Counted from the first letter of the stretch, positions 8,914 through 17,656 are shown. The stretch is 64,000 nt of DNA from Haloplanus rubicundus (GCF_003342675.1 NZ_CP031148.1:3224001-3288000); one strand, 5' to 3'. Program-made: numbers and translations. The notes: generated from the sequence alone by a model not told the origin.

Positions 8914-9366
8914 ATGACGGAGTCAGATGGCAGTCAGGCGGGATGGATCGAATCGATGATCAGCGACCTTCGCGGCGAGTCGGCGGCGTCGCGGCGGACG
9001 TTCCTCCGGCGGTCGGCGGCCGCGGGCGCCGGCGCGCTGGCGCTCTCGGTTGCGGGGTCGAACGCCGCCCTGGCCCACGAAATCGACGACGAGGACGCCA
9101 GCGACGTGGACGTGTTGAACTTCGCGCTCACGCTCGAACACCTCGAACACGCGTTCTACCGCGACGGCCTCGAACGGTTCGGGGAACACGAGTTCCGGAG
9201 CGCGCGGACGCTCCAGGGGCTCGCCTACCGGATGCGGAAGGACATCCGGCCGAACTTCGAGACGATCCGTGACCACGAGAAGACCCACGTCGACACGCTG
9301 ACGACGGCGTTTCACGTCCTGCAGGCCATCGGTCTCGGCTTCCTGACCTGGGTCACCTGGGACTGA
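8914..9366 (+). CDS. Tat-signal ferritin-like protein, C-terminally short
   Basis: A 150-residue protein with a twin-arginine signal (SRRTFLRRSAAAGAGALALS, about residues 26-45) and the first part of a haloarchaeal ferritin-like four-helix domain. VDVLNFALTLEHLEHAFYRDGL supplies an E-x2-H metal-ligand helix, and IRDHEKTHVDTLTTAF a second. As I recall them, related proteins continue for another 80-150 residues with the remaining helices. Here the frame ends after a hydrophobic tail (LQAIGLGFLTWVTWD). It may be a truncated gene or half of a two-subunit bundle. An in-frame ATG at 8887 would add nine residues. Confidence 0.7.
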   Translation: MTESDGSQAGWIESMISDLRGESAASRRTFLRRSAAAGAGALALSVAGSNAALAHEIDDEDASDVDVLNFALTLEHLEHAFYRDGLERFGEHEFRSARTLQGLAYRMRKDIRPNFETIRDHEKTHVDTLTTAFHVLQAIGLGFLTWVTWD

Positions 9367-9451
9367 GGGCGAAACGGTGTCCCGACGCGTCGCTCAACCG
9401 CCCGTTTGACTCACCGCAGGTTCCAACACGTTGGCCGCCGAGACTGGTGTC

Positions 9452-10432
9452 ATGTCCCCGAATCGGCGGCAGTTTCTCGCGGCCGGCGCGACGGCCGGCC
9501 TCCTCACCCTCTCAGGCTGTCTCGACGCCCTCGACGGCGGCGACGGCCCGGACGACGGTGACCGCCGCCTCCAACTCGTTCTCTCCGACGTCGCCACGCC
9601 CCTCCGTTCCGGCTACGTGATCGAATTCGACGACACCGAACGGCCGCGGGACGGCGAGGCGTTCGAAGCGGCGCTCGCGGGCGAGTCGTACACCACTCGG
9701 GGCCGGACGCCCTTCGGTTCCCGGCCCGACGACCCGACGTACGCCCGTCACGAGGGGACGTACTACCGCCTCGGCTCGGCCGTCGTGAACGAACGCGCGG
9801 TCACGCATCCGGTGGTTCGCCTGTCGGCGGTGGCCGACGCCGGCGCGTCGGACGCCCCCGACGCTGTGGTGGCCGAGACCTTCTCCGAGGCCGACCAGCG
9901 GGTCGTCCACGTCGCCCACATGGCCGCCCGCGCACGGGGCAACGAGGGCGGCGTGCCGTGGGGGCTGGTCCGACGCGGCGGCTACGTCTTCCGCGACGAC
10001 GACGCCGCGTCGGAGAGCCAACTCGTTGGCGCGGACGCCCCGTCTCACGTCGTCTACCACGACACCGTGTTCGAACTCGACGTGCGCCGAGAGCGGTTCC
10101 ACGAAGCCGTCTACCGCGCGACGGTCGACCCGGTCGCGGAGTCGCCCGAGCGCATGGAGGCCATCCTCCGGGCGAAATTCGTCGACGCCCGCCTCTCCGG
10201 CGACGACCTGTCGGGACAGCCCCGGTCGATACTGCGGGACGCGAGGGGTGAGGGGTACGCGGAGACCCATCCCTACTCCGAGCCGTACCGACAGGTTCTG
10301 ACCGGACTTCACGCCCGCGCCTACCTCGACGGCGACATCGAGAAGGACGCGTACGTCGAGGAGCCCGGCGCCGGGATGGCGCTGTACGACGGGTCGTACT
10401 ACCGCTACCGGCTCCGATTCCTCACGCGCTAG
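9452..10432 (+). CDS. Tat lipoprotein, haloarchaeal hypothetical
   Basis: A 326-residue protein with RRQF at 5-8, a hydrophobic core and a lipobox LSGC with C23. It should therefore be exported folded and anchored by lipid on the outside of the membrane. The mature part starts with an acidic Gly/Asp linker. I recognise no enzymatic domain. It contains a Tyr-rich C terminus (YDGSYYRYRLRFLTR). The ATG at 9452 (MSPNRRQF) is preferred over a TTG seven codons earlier because it sits right at the signal. It follows the ferritin-like gene by 85 bp on the same strand and converges with the DUF63 gene (4-bp overlap). Confidence 0.85.
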   Translation: MSPNRRQFLAAGATAGLLTLSGCLDALDGGDGPDDGDRRLQLVLSDVATPLRSGYVIEFDDTERPRDGEAFEAALAGESYTTRGRTPFGSRPDDPTYARHEGTYYRLGSAVVNERAVTHPVVRLSAVADAGASDAPDAVVAETFSEADQRVVHVAHMAARARGNEGGVPWGLVRRGGYVFRDDDAASESQLVGADAPSHVVYHDTVFELDVRRERFHEAVYRATVDPVAESPERMEAILRAKFVDARLSGDDLSGQPRSILRDARGEGYAETHPYSEPYRQVLTGLHARAYLDGDIEKDAYVEEPGAGMALYDGSYYRYRLRFLTR

Positions 10433-11238
10433 GCGACGGCGAACAGCAGGACGTTGTGCGCGCCCGGGCCCAGCCCCACGGCGGCGACGAACCCGAGCAG
10501 GAGCCGGCCCTGCGTCGGGTCCTCGCGGACCATGTCGGTCAGCGCGGCGACCACCACCGCGGCGACGGCGAGTTTCACGAGGACGAACAGCCACCCGCTC
10601 CCGATCAGGGAGGCGGTGGGCAGCGACGCCGCGAATTCGATGATGAGCGCGGAGAGCGGGGTGCGTTCGCCGAAGCCGAGGAGGTCGATGCCGACGGCGG
10701 TGGAGACGCCGTCGAGGGCGTGGCCGGCGACGGCGAGGGCGCCGACGCGGCCGGTCAGGGTCACGTCGGGGTAGCGGCGGCGGAGGAGCGCCCACGTCGC
10801 CGCGGCGGCGACGGCGGAGAGGAAAAGGATGGCGAGCGAGGGGAGGAGGCGGAGCGACCGGCGACCGGCGCCGACGCCGAGGACGGCGGCGACGACGGGC
10901 ACGAGGGCGACGAGGCCGACGCCGCCGAGGAGGCGGGGCGTCTCGCCGGTCGCCAGGGTCGCAGAACCGAGCCACGTCGCCGCGGCGACGACGGCGACGG
11001 AGAGGTAGACGGCGGGGGTGCCCGCCAGCGGGCGCACGGCGGACGGGAGGGCGTCGACGACGTAGAGCACGTGGAGGGCGGAGCCGAGGACCATCCACGG
11101 CGCGAACGCGAGGACGACGCCGTCGGTGACGGGTGGCCGCCGACGGACGAGGAGGGCGCCGACGACGCCGAGGGCGACGAGGAGGGCGAACAGGTAGGGA
11201 AGCGGCGGGAGCGCGAAGCCCTCGGGGAGCACGGCCAT
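10429..11238 (-). CDS. DUF63 family integral membrane protein
   Basis: A 269-residue, strongly hydrophobic protein with about eight predicted membrane helices. It matches the archaeal DUF63 pattern: APWMVLGSALHVLYV near residues 45-60, GHALDGVSTAVGIDLLGFGE near 172-192, and GPGAHN near the C terminus. The family is widespread in Euryarchaeota and has no known function. It is a single gene, convergent with the lipoprotein gene, and its promoter side abuts the palindromic element at 11288-11369. Confidence 0.85.
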   Translation of the reverse strand: MAVLPEGFALPPLPYLFALLVALGVVGALLVRRRPPVTDGVVLAFAPWMVLGSALHVLYVVDALPSAVRPLAGTPAVYLSVAVVAAATWLGSATLATGETPRLLGGVGLVALVPVVAAVLGVGAGRRSLRLLPSLAILFLSAVAAAATWALLRRRYPDVTLTGRVGALAVAGHALDGVSTAVGIDLLGFGERTPLSALIIEFAASLPTASLIGSGWLFVLVKLAVAAVVVAALTDMVREDPTQGRLLLGFVAAVGLGPGAHNVLLFAVA

Positions 11239-11287
11239 GGTTCATGCGTGGAGAGTCGGCGGGAAAGCCTTACGCTCCGACGACGTG

Positions 11288-11369
11288 ATACGGATTATTG
11301 TAACTGTGTACCGGTGGTTCGCCGGATCATCTCGGCGAACCACCGGTAATGACTTACAATGAACCGTAC
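11288..11369. repeat. Dispersed palindromic intergenic element, copy B
   Basis: Inner arms 11309-11323 and 11334-11348 form a perfect 15-bp inverted repeat around a 10-nt loop. Outer arms 11288-11303 and 11354-11369 are complementary with 3 mismatches in 16. It fills the gap between divergent DUF63 and deoC genes, ending 11 bp before the deoC start. The reverse complement matches the copies at 34231-34318 and 60075-60163 over CCGGTGG-TCGCC, GTAAC-GT and the TACGGATT flank. No protein gene is inside, so it is a non-autonomous palindromic repeat. Mobility is inferred only from its dispersal. Confidence 0.85.
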
Positions 11370-11380
11370 GAGTGAGTGAC

Positions 11381-12013
11381 ATGGACCGAGCCGACTTCGC
11401 CGCGCGCATCGACCACACCGTCCTCGGACCGGAGACGACGCCGGCCGACGCCCGACGCGTCGTCGCGGCGGCGGCCGAACACGGCATGAACGCCTGCGTC
11501 CCGCCGTGTTACGTGTCGGAAGTCGTCGGCGAGGCGCCCGACGTGACCGTGATGACCGTCGTCGGCTTCCCCCACGGGCAGCACGCCCCCGAGGTGAAAC
11601 GCGAGGAGGCGGTGGCGGCGTGGGAGGACGGGGCCGACGAACTCGACGTGGTGGTGAACGTGGGGCGGATCCGAGCCGGCGAGCTGGGGGCGGTGATCGA
11701 CGAACTCTCCGAACTCGTCGCCGCCGTGCCGGTGCCGGTGAAGGTCATCGTCGAGGCGCCGCTGCTGACGGACGCGGAGAAGCGACGGGTGGCGGAGGCG
11801 GCCGTCGACGCCGACGCGGACTACCTGAAGACGGGAACCGGCTTCGCCGGCCCGGCCACCGTCGAGGACGTGGCGCTGCTCGCGGAGTACCTGCCGGTGA
11901 AGGCGAGCGGCGGTATCGGGAGCTACGAGGCGGCGACGACGATGCTGGATGCGGGTGCCGTCCGGATCGGCGCGTCGGCTGGCGTCGACATCGTCGAGGG
12001 ATTCGAGGGGTAG
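11381..12013 (+). CDS. deoC: Deoxyribose-phosphate aldolase
   Basis: A 210-residue class I aldolase converting 2-deoxyribose-5-phosphate to glyceraldehyde-3-phosphate and acetaldehyde. The start is followed by [14 protein letters not shown]. The Schiff-base lysine is K150 (in DYLKTGTGF) and the second active-site lysine K174 (in [13 protein letters not shown]). The C terminus [13 protein letters not shown] is typical. The ATG at 11381 is chosen; a GTG three codons upstream is possible. The 5' region is almost entirely the palindromic element, so the promoter must lie within or beside that repeat. Confidence 0.95.
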   Translation: MDRADFAARIDHTVLGPETTPADARRVVAAAAEHGMNACVPPCYVSEVVGEAPDVTVMTVVGFPHGQHAPEVKREEAVAAWEDGADELDVVVNVGRIRAGELGAVIDELSELVAAVPVPVKVIVEAPLLTDAEKRRVAEAAVDADADYLKTGTGFAGPATVEDVALLAEYLPVKASGGIGSYEAATTMLDAGAVRIGASAGVDIVEGFEG

Positions 12014-12073
12014 CTGCCGCGTCGGCGGACCGTTCCGCTTTTCTCCGCGCGGGCGCAAGCTCGCAGCAACCGA

Positions 12074-13339
12074 ATGGCCCGGTATCACATCGAGACGTAC
12101 GGGTGTACGGCCAACCGCGGCGAGAGCCGAGCGATAGAGCAACGGCTCCGCGACGGGGGCCACTACCCCGCCGACGGCCCCGCGGACGCCGACGTGGCCA
12201 TCCTCAACACCTGTACCGTCGTCGAGAAGACGGAGCGCAACATGCTCCGGCGGGCCGAAGAGCTGCAGGAAGAGACGGGTGACCTCGTGGTCACGGGCTG
12301 TATGGCGCTGGCACAGGGCGAGGCGTTCGCCGAGGCGGGCATCGACGCCGAGGTGGTCCACTGGGACGAAGTGCCCGAGGCGGCGCTGAACGGCGAGTGT
12401 CCGACCACTACCCCCGACGCCGAACCGATCCTCGACGGCGTCGTCGGCATCCTCCCCATCGCCCGCGGCTGCATGAGCGACTGTTCGTACTGCATCACGA
12501 AGCGCGCGACGGGACGCCTCGACTCGCCGCCGGTCGAGGAGAACGTCGCGAAGGCGCGGGCGCTCGTCCACGCCGGCGCGACGGAGATTCGGATCACGGG
12601 CCAGGACACCGGCGTCTACGGGTGGGATCGCAACCAGGGAAAGAGCCTCCTGCCCGAACTGCTCGACCGAATCTGTGCCATCGAGGGCGACTTCCGGGTG
12701 CGCGTCGGCATGGCGAATCCGAAGGGCGTCCACGGCGTCCGCGAGGAACTCGCCGAAACCTTCGCCGAAAACGAGAAGCTCTACAACTTCCTGCACGCGC
12801 CGGTGCAGTCGGGGTCGAACGACGTGCTCGCCGACATGCGCCGCCAGCACCGGGTCGAGGAGTTTCTGGAGGTGGTCGACACCTTCGACGACCACCTCGA
12901 CCGCTGGACGCTCTCGACGGACTTCATCGTCGGCTTCCCCACCGAGACGGACGAAGACCACGAGGCGAGCATGGCCCTCCTCGAACGCGTCCGCCCGGAG
13001 AAGATCAACGTCACCCGCTTCTCGAAGCGCCCCGGGACGGACGCCGCCGACATGAAGGGGCTGGGCGGGACGATCAAGAAGGAACGCTCGAAGGCGATGT
13101 CCGAACTGAAACGCGAGGTAGTCGGCGAGGTCCACGAGTCGATGGTGGGCGAGCGCCGGCAGGTGCTCGCGGTGCGACCGGGCACGGGGGAGTCGGTGAA
13201 GTGTCGAGACGGCGCCTACCGGCAGGTGATCGTCACGCGGGCGGACGAACGCGGGGTCGAACCGGGCGACACGCTGACGGTCGAAATCACGGGCCACGAG
13301 ACGATGTACGCCTTCGGCGAGCCGATACGAGGGGAATAG
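12074..13339 (+). CDS. tRNA t6A37 methylthiotransferase (radical SAM, archaeal type)
   Basis: A 421-residue methylthiotransferase that probably converts t6A37 to ms2t6A in ANN-decoding tRNAs. The N-terminal domain carries three cluster cysteines, C11 (YGCTANRGE), C47 (NTCTVV) and C76 (TGCMA). The radical-SAM motif is C133-x3-C137-x2-C140 (RGCMSDCSYC). The body has FVGFPTET-like IVGFPTETDED, and the C terminus holds a TRAM-like domain (GDTLTVEITGHETMYAFGE). The length fits the archaeal subfamily. It is followed 5 bp later by a PadR-like gene, likely co-transcribed. Confidence 0.93.
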   Translation: MARYHIETYGCTANRGESRAIEQRLRDGGHYPADGPADADVAILNTCTVVEKTERNMLRRAEELQEETGDLVVTGCMALAQGEAFAEAGIDAEVVHWDEVPEAALNGECPTTTPDAEPILDGVVGILPIARGCMSDCSYCITKRATGRLDSPPVEENVAKARALVHAGATEIRITGQDTGVYGWDRNQGKSLLPELLDRICAIEGDFRVRVGMANPKGVHGVREELAETFAENEKLYNFLHAPVQSGSNDVLADMRRQHRVEEFLEVVDTFDDHLDRWTLSTDFIVGFPTETDEDHEASMALLERVRPEKINVTRFSKRPGTDAADMKGLGGTIKKERSKAMSELKREVVGEVHESMVGERRQVLAVRPGTGESVKCRDGAYRQVIVTRADERGVEPGDTLTVEITGHETMYAFGEPIRGE

Positions 13340-13343
13340 CCCG

Positions 13344-13625
13344 ATGAGCGGGAAGTGGCTCCGGAGCGGCCTCCGACGGGACATCTGTGTCGTCGTCGCG
13401 AGCGAGGGCGACCCGACGGCACAGGAGTGCAAGGCCGCCGTGGAGACGCGGTACGACGACCGGGTCGACCCCAAGACCTTCTACGGCGCGCTGGACGCGC
13501 TGACGGATGCAGGGCATCTGGAGAAGACGGTCGACGGCCTGCACGACCGGTTCGAACTCACCGCGGCGGGGGAGCGGGCGCTCCGGGATCACTACGCGTG
13601 GGTCCGGGAGCGACTGGACGATTAA
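13344..13625 (+). CDS. PadR-like winged-helix regulator
   Basis: A 93-residue winged-helix protein. The sequence SGLRRDICVVVASEGDPTAQECKAAVE, then FYGALDALTDAGHLEKT and FELTAAGERALRDHYAWV, has the PadR layout: helix-turn-helix, wing ending in LTxxGxxAL, and a C-terminal helix for dimerisation. It is shorter than classical PadR proteins, as is usual in haloarchaea. It sits 5 bp after the tRNA-modification gene, and its stop overlaps the stop of the converging CDF transporter by 4 bp. The target is unknown. Confidence 0.8.
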   Translation: MSGKWLRSGLRRDICVVVASEGDPTAQECKAAVETRYDDRVDPKTFYGALDALTDAGHLEKTVDGLHDRFELTAAGERALRDHYAWVRERLDD

Positions 13626-14539
13626 CGCGGCGCCGTCGACGCCGACGACCGCTCGGCGGCGTCCTTCCACTCGCCCAGCCCGGCCGGGTCGAGGTGGACG
13701 TGTACGTCCGAGACGGGTTCGATTTCGCGGACCAGTTCCCGGAGTTCGGTCTCGATGTCGTGGGCCTCGGCCAGGGAGAGGTCGCCGTCCACCTCGGCGT
13801 GGAACTCCACCTCGATGACGTGGCCGGAGTAGTAGGCGACGAAGTCGTGGAGGCCGTGGACCTGCGGGTGCGAGCGAATCGCGTCCTCGATCCGTTCGCG
13901 CTCCTCGGCGGGCGGCGCGCCGTCGGAGAGATAGCGGATGTTCTCCCGCGAGACATCGATCCCCTGATAGATGACGAGGATGCTCACGGCGCCGCCGGCC
14001 AGCGGATCGAAGATGGGGTAGCCGAAGGCCATGCCGGCGACGCCGACGAAGACGGCGAGGGTGGTGTAGATGTCGTTCTTGCTGTCGGCAGCGAGGGCGC
14101 GGAGGCTCGGCGACCCCACCTCGCGGTTGACGGCGACGGTGTACCAGTAACAGGCGTAGCGGACGACGAGGGCGACGAGGAGGCCGGCGACGAGGATGGA
14201 ACTGTACTCGGCGCTCGGGCCGTCGAGGAGGGCGTGGCCGGAGTCGTAGAGGAGTTTCAGGCCGAGGAGGACGAGGACGCCGCCGACGAAGAGCGCCGAG
14301 AGGGGTTCGAACCGATCGTGGCCGTGCGGATGGGAGGCGTCGGGGTCGTCGTAGACGAACCGCCCCCAGACGAGGACGACGGCGCTGGCGAGGAGGTCGG
14401 CGACCGAGTGGGCGGCGTCGGCCATGAGCGCGAGGCTCCCGAAGGTGACGCCGAGGACGCCCTCGACGACGATTTTGATCACGTTCGAGGCGACGTTGAC
14501 CCACGACGCCTTGAGGAACGAACTTCGGTCCTCGCTCAT
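13622..14539 (-). CDS. Cation diffusion facilitator (CDF) metal transporter
   Basis: A 305-residue CDF exporter of divalent metals (Zn, Mn, Fe or similar) driven by proton exchange. Six membrane helices fit in about residues 8-200. The metal site is ALMADAAHSVADLL in helix 2 and ALAADSKNDIYTT in helix 5. A His-rich loop SHPHGHDRFEP lies between helices 2 and 3. A C-terminal cytoplasmic ferredoxin-like domain (about 210-290) contains GHVIEVEFHAEVDGDLSLAEAH. It is a single gene; upstream is a stretch with CTTATGTGG that could be its TATA box. Confidence 0.92.
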   Translation of the reverse strand: MSEDRSSFLKASWVNVASNVIKIVVEGVLGVTFGSLALMADAAHSVADLLASAVVLVWGRFVYDDPDASHPHGHDRFEPLSALFVGGVLVLLGLKLLYDSGHALLDGPSAEYSSILVAGLLVALVVRYACYWYTVAVNREVGSPSLRALAADSKNDIYTTLAVFVGVAGMAFGYPIFDPLAGGAVSILVIYQGIDVSRENIRYLSDGAPPAEERERIEDAIRSHPQVHGLHDFVAYYSGHVIEVEFHAEVDGDLSLAEAHDIETELRELVREIEPVSDVHVHLDPAGLGEWKDAAERSSASTAPR

Positions 14540-14623
14540 ACCATTACGGATGTGCTAAACCCACATAAGCGGTGTCATTAGCCGCATAGAAGGCAGGTTT
14601 TGATTGAGTCTAATTCATTCGAC

Positions 14624-15181
14624 TCACTCGCTCGCCGATCCGTCGAGGGCGAGCGTGACGGCCCGGTCGTCGTCGGTGACCGTCGCGCCCGGTTGGGCGG
14701 CGAAGGCGTCGTGGAGGCGGTCGTACGTCTCGTCGACGGCTTCGACGATCACTTTCGTGTCCGAGACGACGGGCATGAAGTTGGTGTCGCCGGTCCACCG
14801 GGGGACGACGTGGGTGTGGAGGTGGTCGTCGATGGAGCCGCCGGCCGCGCTCCCGCCGAGGTTGAGGCCGGCGTTGTAGCCGTCGGGGTCGAAGGCCGCG
14901 TCCATCGCGTCGAACGTCCGCCCTTTGAGGCGGGCGTGATCCAGGAGGGCGTCGTCGTCGAGCGCGCGGTAGTCACCCTCGTGTCGGTAGGGAATCACCA
15001 TCGCGTGGCCGGGGTTGTAGGGGTAGTTGTTCAGGATGACGAACGCGTGCTCGCTCCGGGCGACGACGCGACTCGACCGGTCGTCGTCGCGCTCGGGGAG
15101 GACACAGAACGGACAGCCGTCCACGCTCCCGCCGTCGCGGGTCACCCACTCGATGCGCCACGGTGCGAACAGTTGGTCCAT
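14624..15181 (-). CDS. HIT family nucleotide hydrolase/transferase
   Basis: A 185-residue histidine-triad protein. HIT proteins hydrolyse or transfer nucleoside monophosphates (Ap4A, adenylylated amines). The triad is visible in DDHLHTHVVPRW (H-phi-H-phi-H), about residues 118-129. NNYPYNPGHAMVIPYRHEGDY (about 51-71) is the typical upstream strand. Two cysteines near the N terminus (CPFC) may bind zinc with a His. A TATA element (TTTATA at 15205-15210) lies about 26 nt before the ATG, indicating leaderless transcription. Confidence 0.9.
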   Translation of the reverse strand: MDQLFAPWRIEWVTRDGGSVDGCPFCVLPERDDDRSSRVVARSEHAFVILNNYPYNPGHAMVIPYRHEGDYRALDDDALLDHARLKGRTFDAMDAAFDPDGYNAGLNLGGSAAGGSIDDHLHTHVVPRWTGDTNFMPVVSDTKVIVEAVDETYDRLHDAFAAQPGATVTDDDRAVTLALDGSASE

Positions 15182-15204
15182 ACCACCGCCGGGGTGCCCA
15201 GCGG

Positions 15205-15210
15205 TTTATA
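15205..15210 (-). promoter_or_regulatory. TATA box for the HIT gene
   Basis: TTTATA on the plus strand reads TATAAA on the minus strand, centred about 27 nt upstream of the HIT start at 15181. This is the spacing expected for an archaeal leaderless promoter. Confidence 0.6.
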
Positions 15211-15249
15211 CTGTTGGCCGCCGCGTCTGACGGGCGGCTGACGGAGGAT

Positions 15250-15312
15250 GGTTCTCACGCGTGAGAACCCGCTCGAACCGGAGTTAACCGGGTTTAATCC
15301 GGGTTAACCGAC
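15250..15312. promoter_or_regulatory. Perfect 20-bp palindrome plus three phased TTAA repeats
   Basis: A perfect 20-bp palindrome GGTTCTCACG/CGTGAGAACC occupies 15250-15269. It is followed by three 10-bp near-repeats starting at 15283, 15293 and 15303, each with a TTAA core (15284, 15294, 15304), exactly one helical turn apart. They lie between the divergent HIT and zinc-ribbon genes. Possible TATA for the right-hand gene: CTTATGC at 15320-15326, about 28 nt before its ATG. The arrangement looks like operators for a dimeric regulator, but the protein is unknown. Confidence 0.55.
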
Positions 15313-15350
15313 TGCCGGGCTTATGCAGACGGCATGGGTATGGGTATCCG

Positions 15351-15551
15351 ATGAAGGCGAAGCGACCCAACCCAGACACCAACCTCGAACTGTGTCCCGA
15401 CTGCGGACGAGAGACCAGACACGCGGTCCGAGTCGAGATTCGGACGGAGAACCCCGCCTCGTCGAACGCGGCGTTCTCGCGGGAACCGTATCGGGTCGCG
15501 GTCTGTGACGAATGTGAAGCGGAGTCGATCCAGCGGATGAACGACGCGTAG
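15351..15551 (+). CDS. Small haloarchaeal zinc beta-ribbon protein
   Basis: A 66-residue protein with two Cys pairs, CPDC (15-18) and CDEC (52-55), spaced as in a zinc ribbon. The segment between (HAVRVEIRTENPASSNAAFSREPYRVAVC) is typical of a conserved haloarchaeal family of putative zinc beta-ribbon proteins (possibly DUF7835; number from memory). The function is unknown. It is a likely leaderless single gene under the palindrome/TTAA region. Confidence 0.8.
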   Translation: MKAKRPNPDTNLELCPDCGRETRHAVRVEIRTENPASSNAAFSREPYRVAVCDECEAESIQRMNDA

Positions 15552-15587
15552 CGTCACGTCCACGCTCGTCCCGTCGTCGACGGATGA

Positions 15588-16478
15588 CTACGCCGTCGTA
15601 ATCTCGCAGCCGTCCTCGGTAACGATGACGGTGTGTTCGGCCTGACTCACTAGCCGCCCCTCCTCCTCTTTCAGTACGGGGTAGCCGTGGATCACGTCCT
15701 GTTGTTTGAGCCGTCGGAGCGCCATCTCCGCGCGCGGGACGTCGATCCACCGCGCGGCGAAGGGCAGGGTGCGGTACTCCTCGGTAACCTGTTCGAGCAC
15801 CTGTCGGGCCTGCCGGTTGCGGACCGAGCGCTCGCGTTCCAGCCCGTAAATCTCCTCTTTGTTGCCCTCGCTCACCTTGCCGCGGCCGTCGGTGGCGAAC
15901 GGTTCGATGGCGATTACGTCGCCGACCTGGAGCTCCGCCCCGTGGTCGACGCCGCGGTTGGGGACCGACGGCCCGGTGTGGGCGTCCCACTGCGCGACGC
16001 CGTGACCGGAGAGGTTGAGGACGGGCGTGTAGCCGTACCCGCGGATCACGTCCTCGATTTCGGCGCCAATCGTTCCGGTGTCGACGCCGGGGGCGACGGC
16101 GTCGATGGCCACGTCGAGGGCCTCCTCGGCGGCCTCGACCATCTCGGGATTGCCCGAGAGGTCGACCGTCGTCGCGGCGTCGGCGATGTAGCCGTCGACG
16201 TGGACGCCCACGTCGAGACAGACCATCTCCTCGCCGAACGTCGTCTCGTCGTCGCGGGCGGGCGTCGAGTGACTGGCCTCCTCGTCGACGCTGATGTTGA
16301 CGGGGAAGGCGGCGCCGTCGGCGAGTTCGTCGATCCGCGCCTCGGCGTGTTCCGCGACTTCGAGGTGGGTCACACCCGGTTCGATCATCTCGGCCGCCTC
16401 GTCGAGGACGGTCCGCAGCGCCTCGCCAGCCTGGCGATACTTCTCGACGGTTGCCTCGTCGAGGGGTCCTACGCTCAT
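15588..16478 (-). CDS. map: Methionine aminopeptidase, type II
   Basis: A 296-residue metallopeptidase that removes initiator methionine from nascent proteins. Metal ligands are seen in VCLDVGVHVDGYIADAATTVDL (two Asp), NLSGHGVAQWDAHTGPSVPN (His), VIAIEPFATDGRGKV (Glu) and the C-terminal SQAEHTVIVTEDGCEI (Glu). The insertion after the first catalytic His marks type II, the archaeal form. The ATG at 16478 begins at the known family start (MSVGPLDEATVEKYRQAGEA); 28 further upstream codons are open but not conserved-looking. Confidence 0.96.
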   Translation of the reverse strand: MSVGPLDEATVEKYRQAGEALRTVLDEAAEMIEPGVTHLEVAEHAEARIDELADGAAFPVNISVDEEASHSTPARDDETTFGEEMVCLDVGVHVDGYIADAATTVDLSGNPEMVEAAEEALDVAIDAVAPGVDTGTIGAEIEDVIRGYGYTPVLNLSGHGVAQWDAHTGPSVPNRGVDHGAELQVGDVIAIEPFATDGRGKVSEGNKEEIYGLERERSVRNRQARQVLEQVTEEYRTLPFAARWIDVPRAEMALRRLKQQDVIHGYPVLKEEEGRLVSQAEHTVIVTEDGCEITTA

Positions 16479-16564
16479 GGGCGCCCTTGGCGTGAGCCGG
16501 GGAAAGAGGTTGCGGCATCTACGGACCGCGCCACTTTTTCCCTCCGCCCGTCTACGTCTCACCG

Positions 16565-17656
16565 ATGCAACGCGACGGCGAGCGTCACGCCGGGTACGGC
16601 GCCGAGTTCGAGACGCGGGGCGGGCGGACGATCGTCGCCCACTACGGGCGCCCCGAGCGCACCCACCTCGCCGTCCGCAACGGCGTGGGCGTCATCGAGA
16701 TGGGCTACGGCGTCGTCGTCGTCGAGGGTGACGACGCCGTCGACTTCGTCGACAACGCCGTCTCCAACCGCGTCCCCGCCGCCGACGGCGAGGGATGTTA
16801 CGCGCTCCTGCTGGACCCGCAGGGCGGCATCGAAACCGACCTGTACGTCTACGACGCGGGCGAACGCCTGCTCTGTTTCACGCCGCCCGCCCGCGCCGCG
16901 CCCCTCGCCGAGGACTGGGCCGAGAAGGTGTTCATCCAGGACGTCGAGGTTCGCGACGCCTCCGCGGAGTTCGCCGTCTTCGGCGTCCACGGCCCCACCT
17001 CGACGGAGACGGTGGCGACGCTGCTCGCCGGCGCGAGCGTTCCCGAGGACCCCCTCACGTTCGTCCGGGGCTCCATCGCCGAGGCCGGCGTCACCGTCGT
17101 CTCGACGGACGATCCGACCGGCGAGACGGGGTACGAGGTGATCTGTCGCGCCGACGACGCCGACGACGTGTGGGACTCCCTGCTCACCCGCGGGACGCCG
17201 ACGACGCCCGTCGGCTACCGCACCTGGGACACCCTCACGCTGGAGGCGGGCACGCCCCTCTTCGACACCGAACTCGTCGGCCGGATTCCGAACGTCGCCG
17301 GCGTCCGCAACGGGCTGGACTTCGAGAAGGGGTGTTACGTCGGGCAGGAAGTCGTCTCCCGCGTCGAGAACCGGGGGAGGCCGAGCAAGCGACTGGTCGG
17401 CCTCGAACTCGACGCCGTGCCGGAGCCGGACGCGGCGGTCTTCGCGGACGACTCACACATCGGCGACGTGACCCGGGGCGCGGAGAGCCCGTCGCTCGGC
17501 CGACCCATCGCGCTGGCGTACGTCGAGAGCGCGGAGCTCGACGACGACCCGGAACTCGCCGTCCGCGTCGACGGCGACGAGGTGGACGCCACGGTGACGT
17601 CGCTTCCCTTCGTCGAGGGGAGCGGTCGCTCGGGTCGGCTGCCCCGCTACGACTGA
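16565..17656 (+). CDS. YgfZ/GcvT-like folate-binding protein
   Basis: A 363-residue aminomethyltransferase-fold protein. The signature K255-G-C257-Y-V-G-Q-E262 marks the YgfZ/IBA57 branch, which binds folate and supports iron-sulfur enzyme maturation, rather than true glycine-cleavage T protein. GETGYEVIC (187-195) and LEAGTPLFDTEL (227-238) are other conserved blocks. It is annotated in many haloarchaea as an aminomethyltransferase. It is divergent from map and converges with the FAD-dependent reductase (10-bp overlap of 3' ends). Confidence 0.85.
   Translation: MQRDGERHAGYGAEFETRGGRTIVAHYGRPERTHLAVRNGVGVIEMGYGVVVVEGDDAVDFVDNAVSNRVPAADGEGCYALLLDPQGGIETDLYVYDAGERLLCFTPPARAAPLAEDWAEKVFIQDVEVRDASAEFAVFGVHGPTSTETVATLLAGASVPEDPLTFVRGSIAEAGVTVVSTDDPTGETGYEVICRADDADDVWDSLLTRGTPTTPVGYRTWDTLTLEAGTPLFDTELVGRIPNVAGVRNGLDFEKGCYVGQEVVSRVENRGRPSKRLVGLELDAVPEPDAAVFADDSHIGDVTRGAESPSLGRPIALAYVESAELDDDPELAVRVDGDEVDATVTSLPFVEGSGRSGRLPRYD

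Noticed and set aside
11354..13474. A 706-codon frame antisense to deoC and the methylthiotransferase gene
   Set aside because: Both sense genes have clear catalytic motifs; the antisense frame is a composition artefact.
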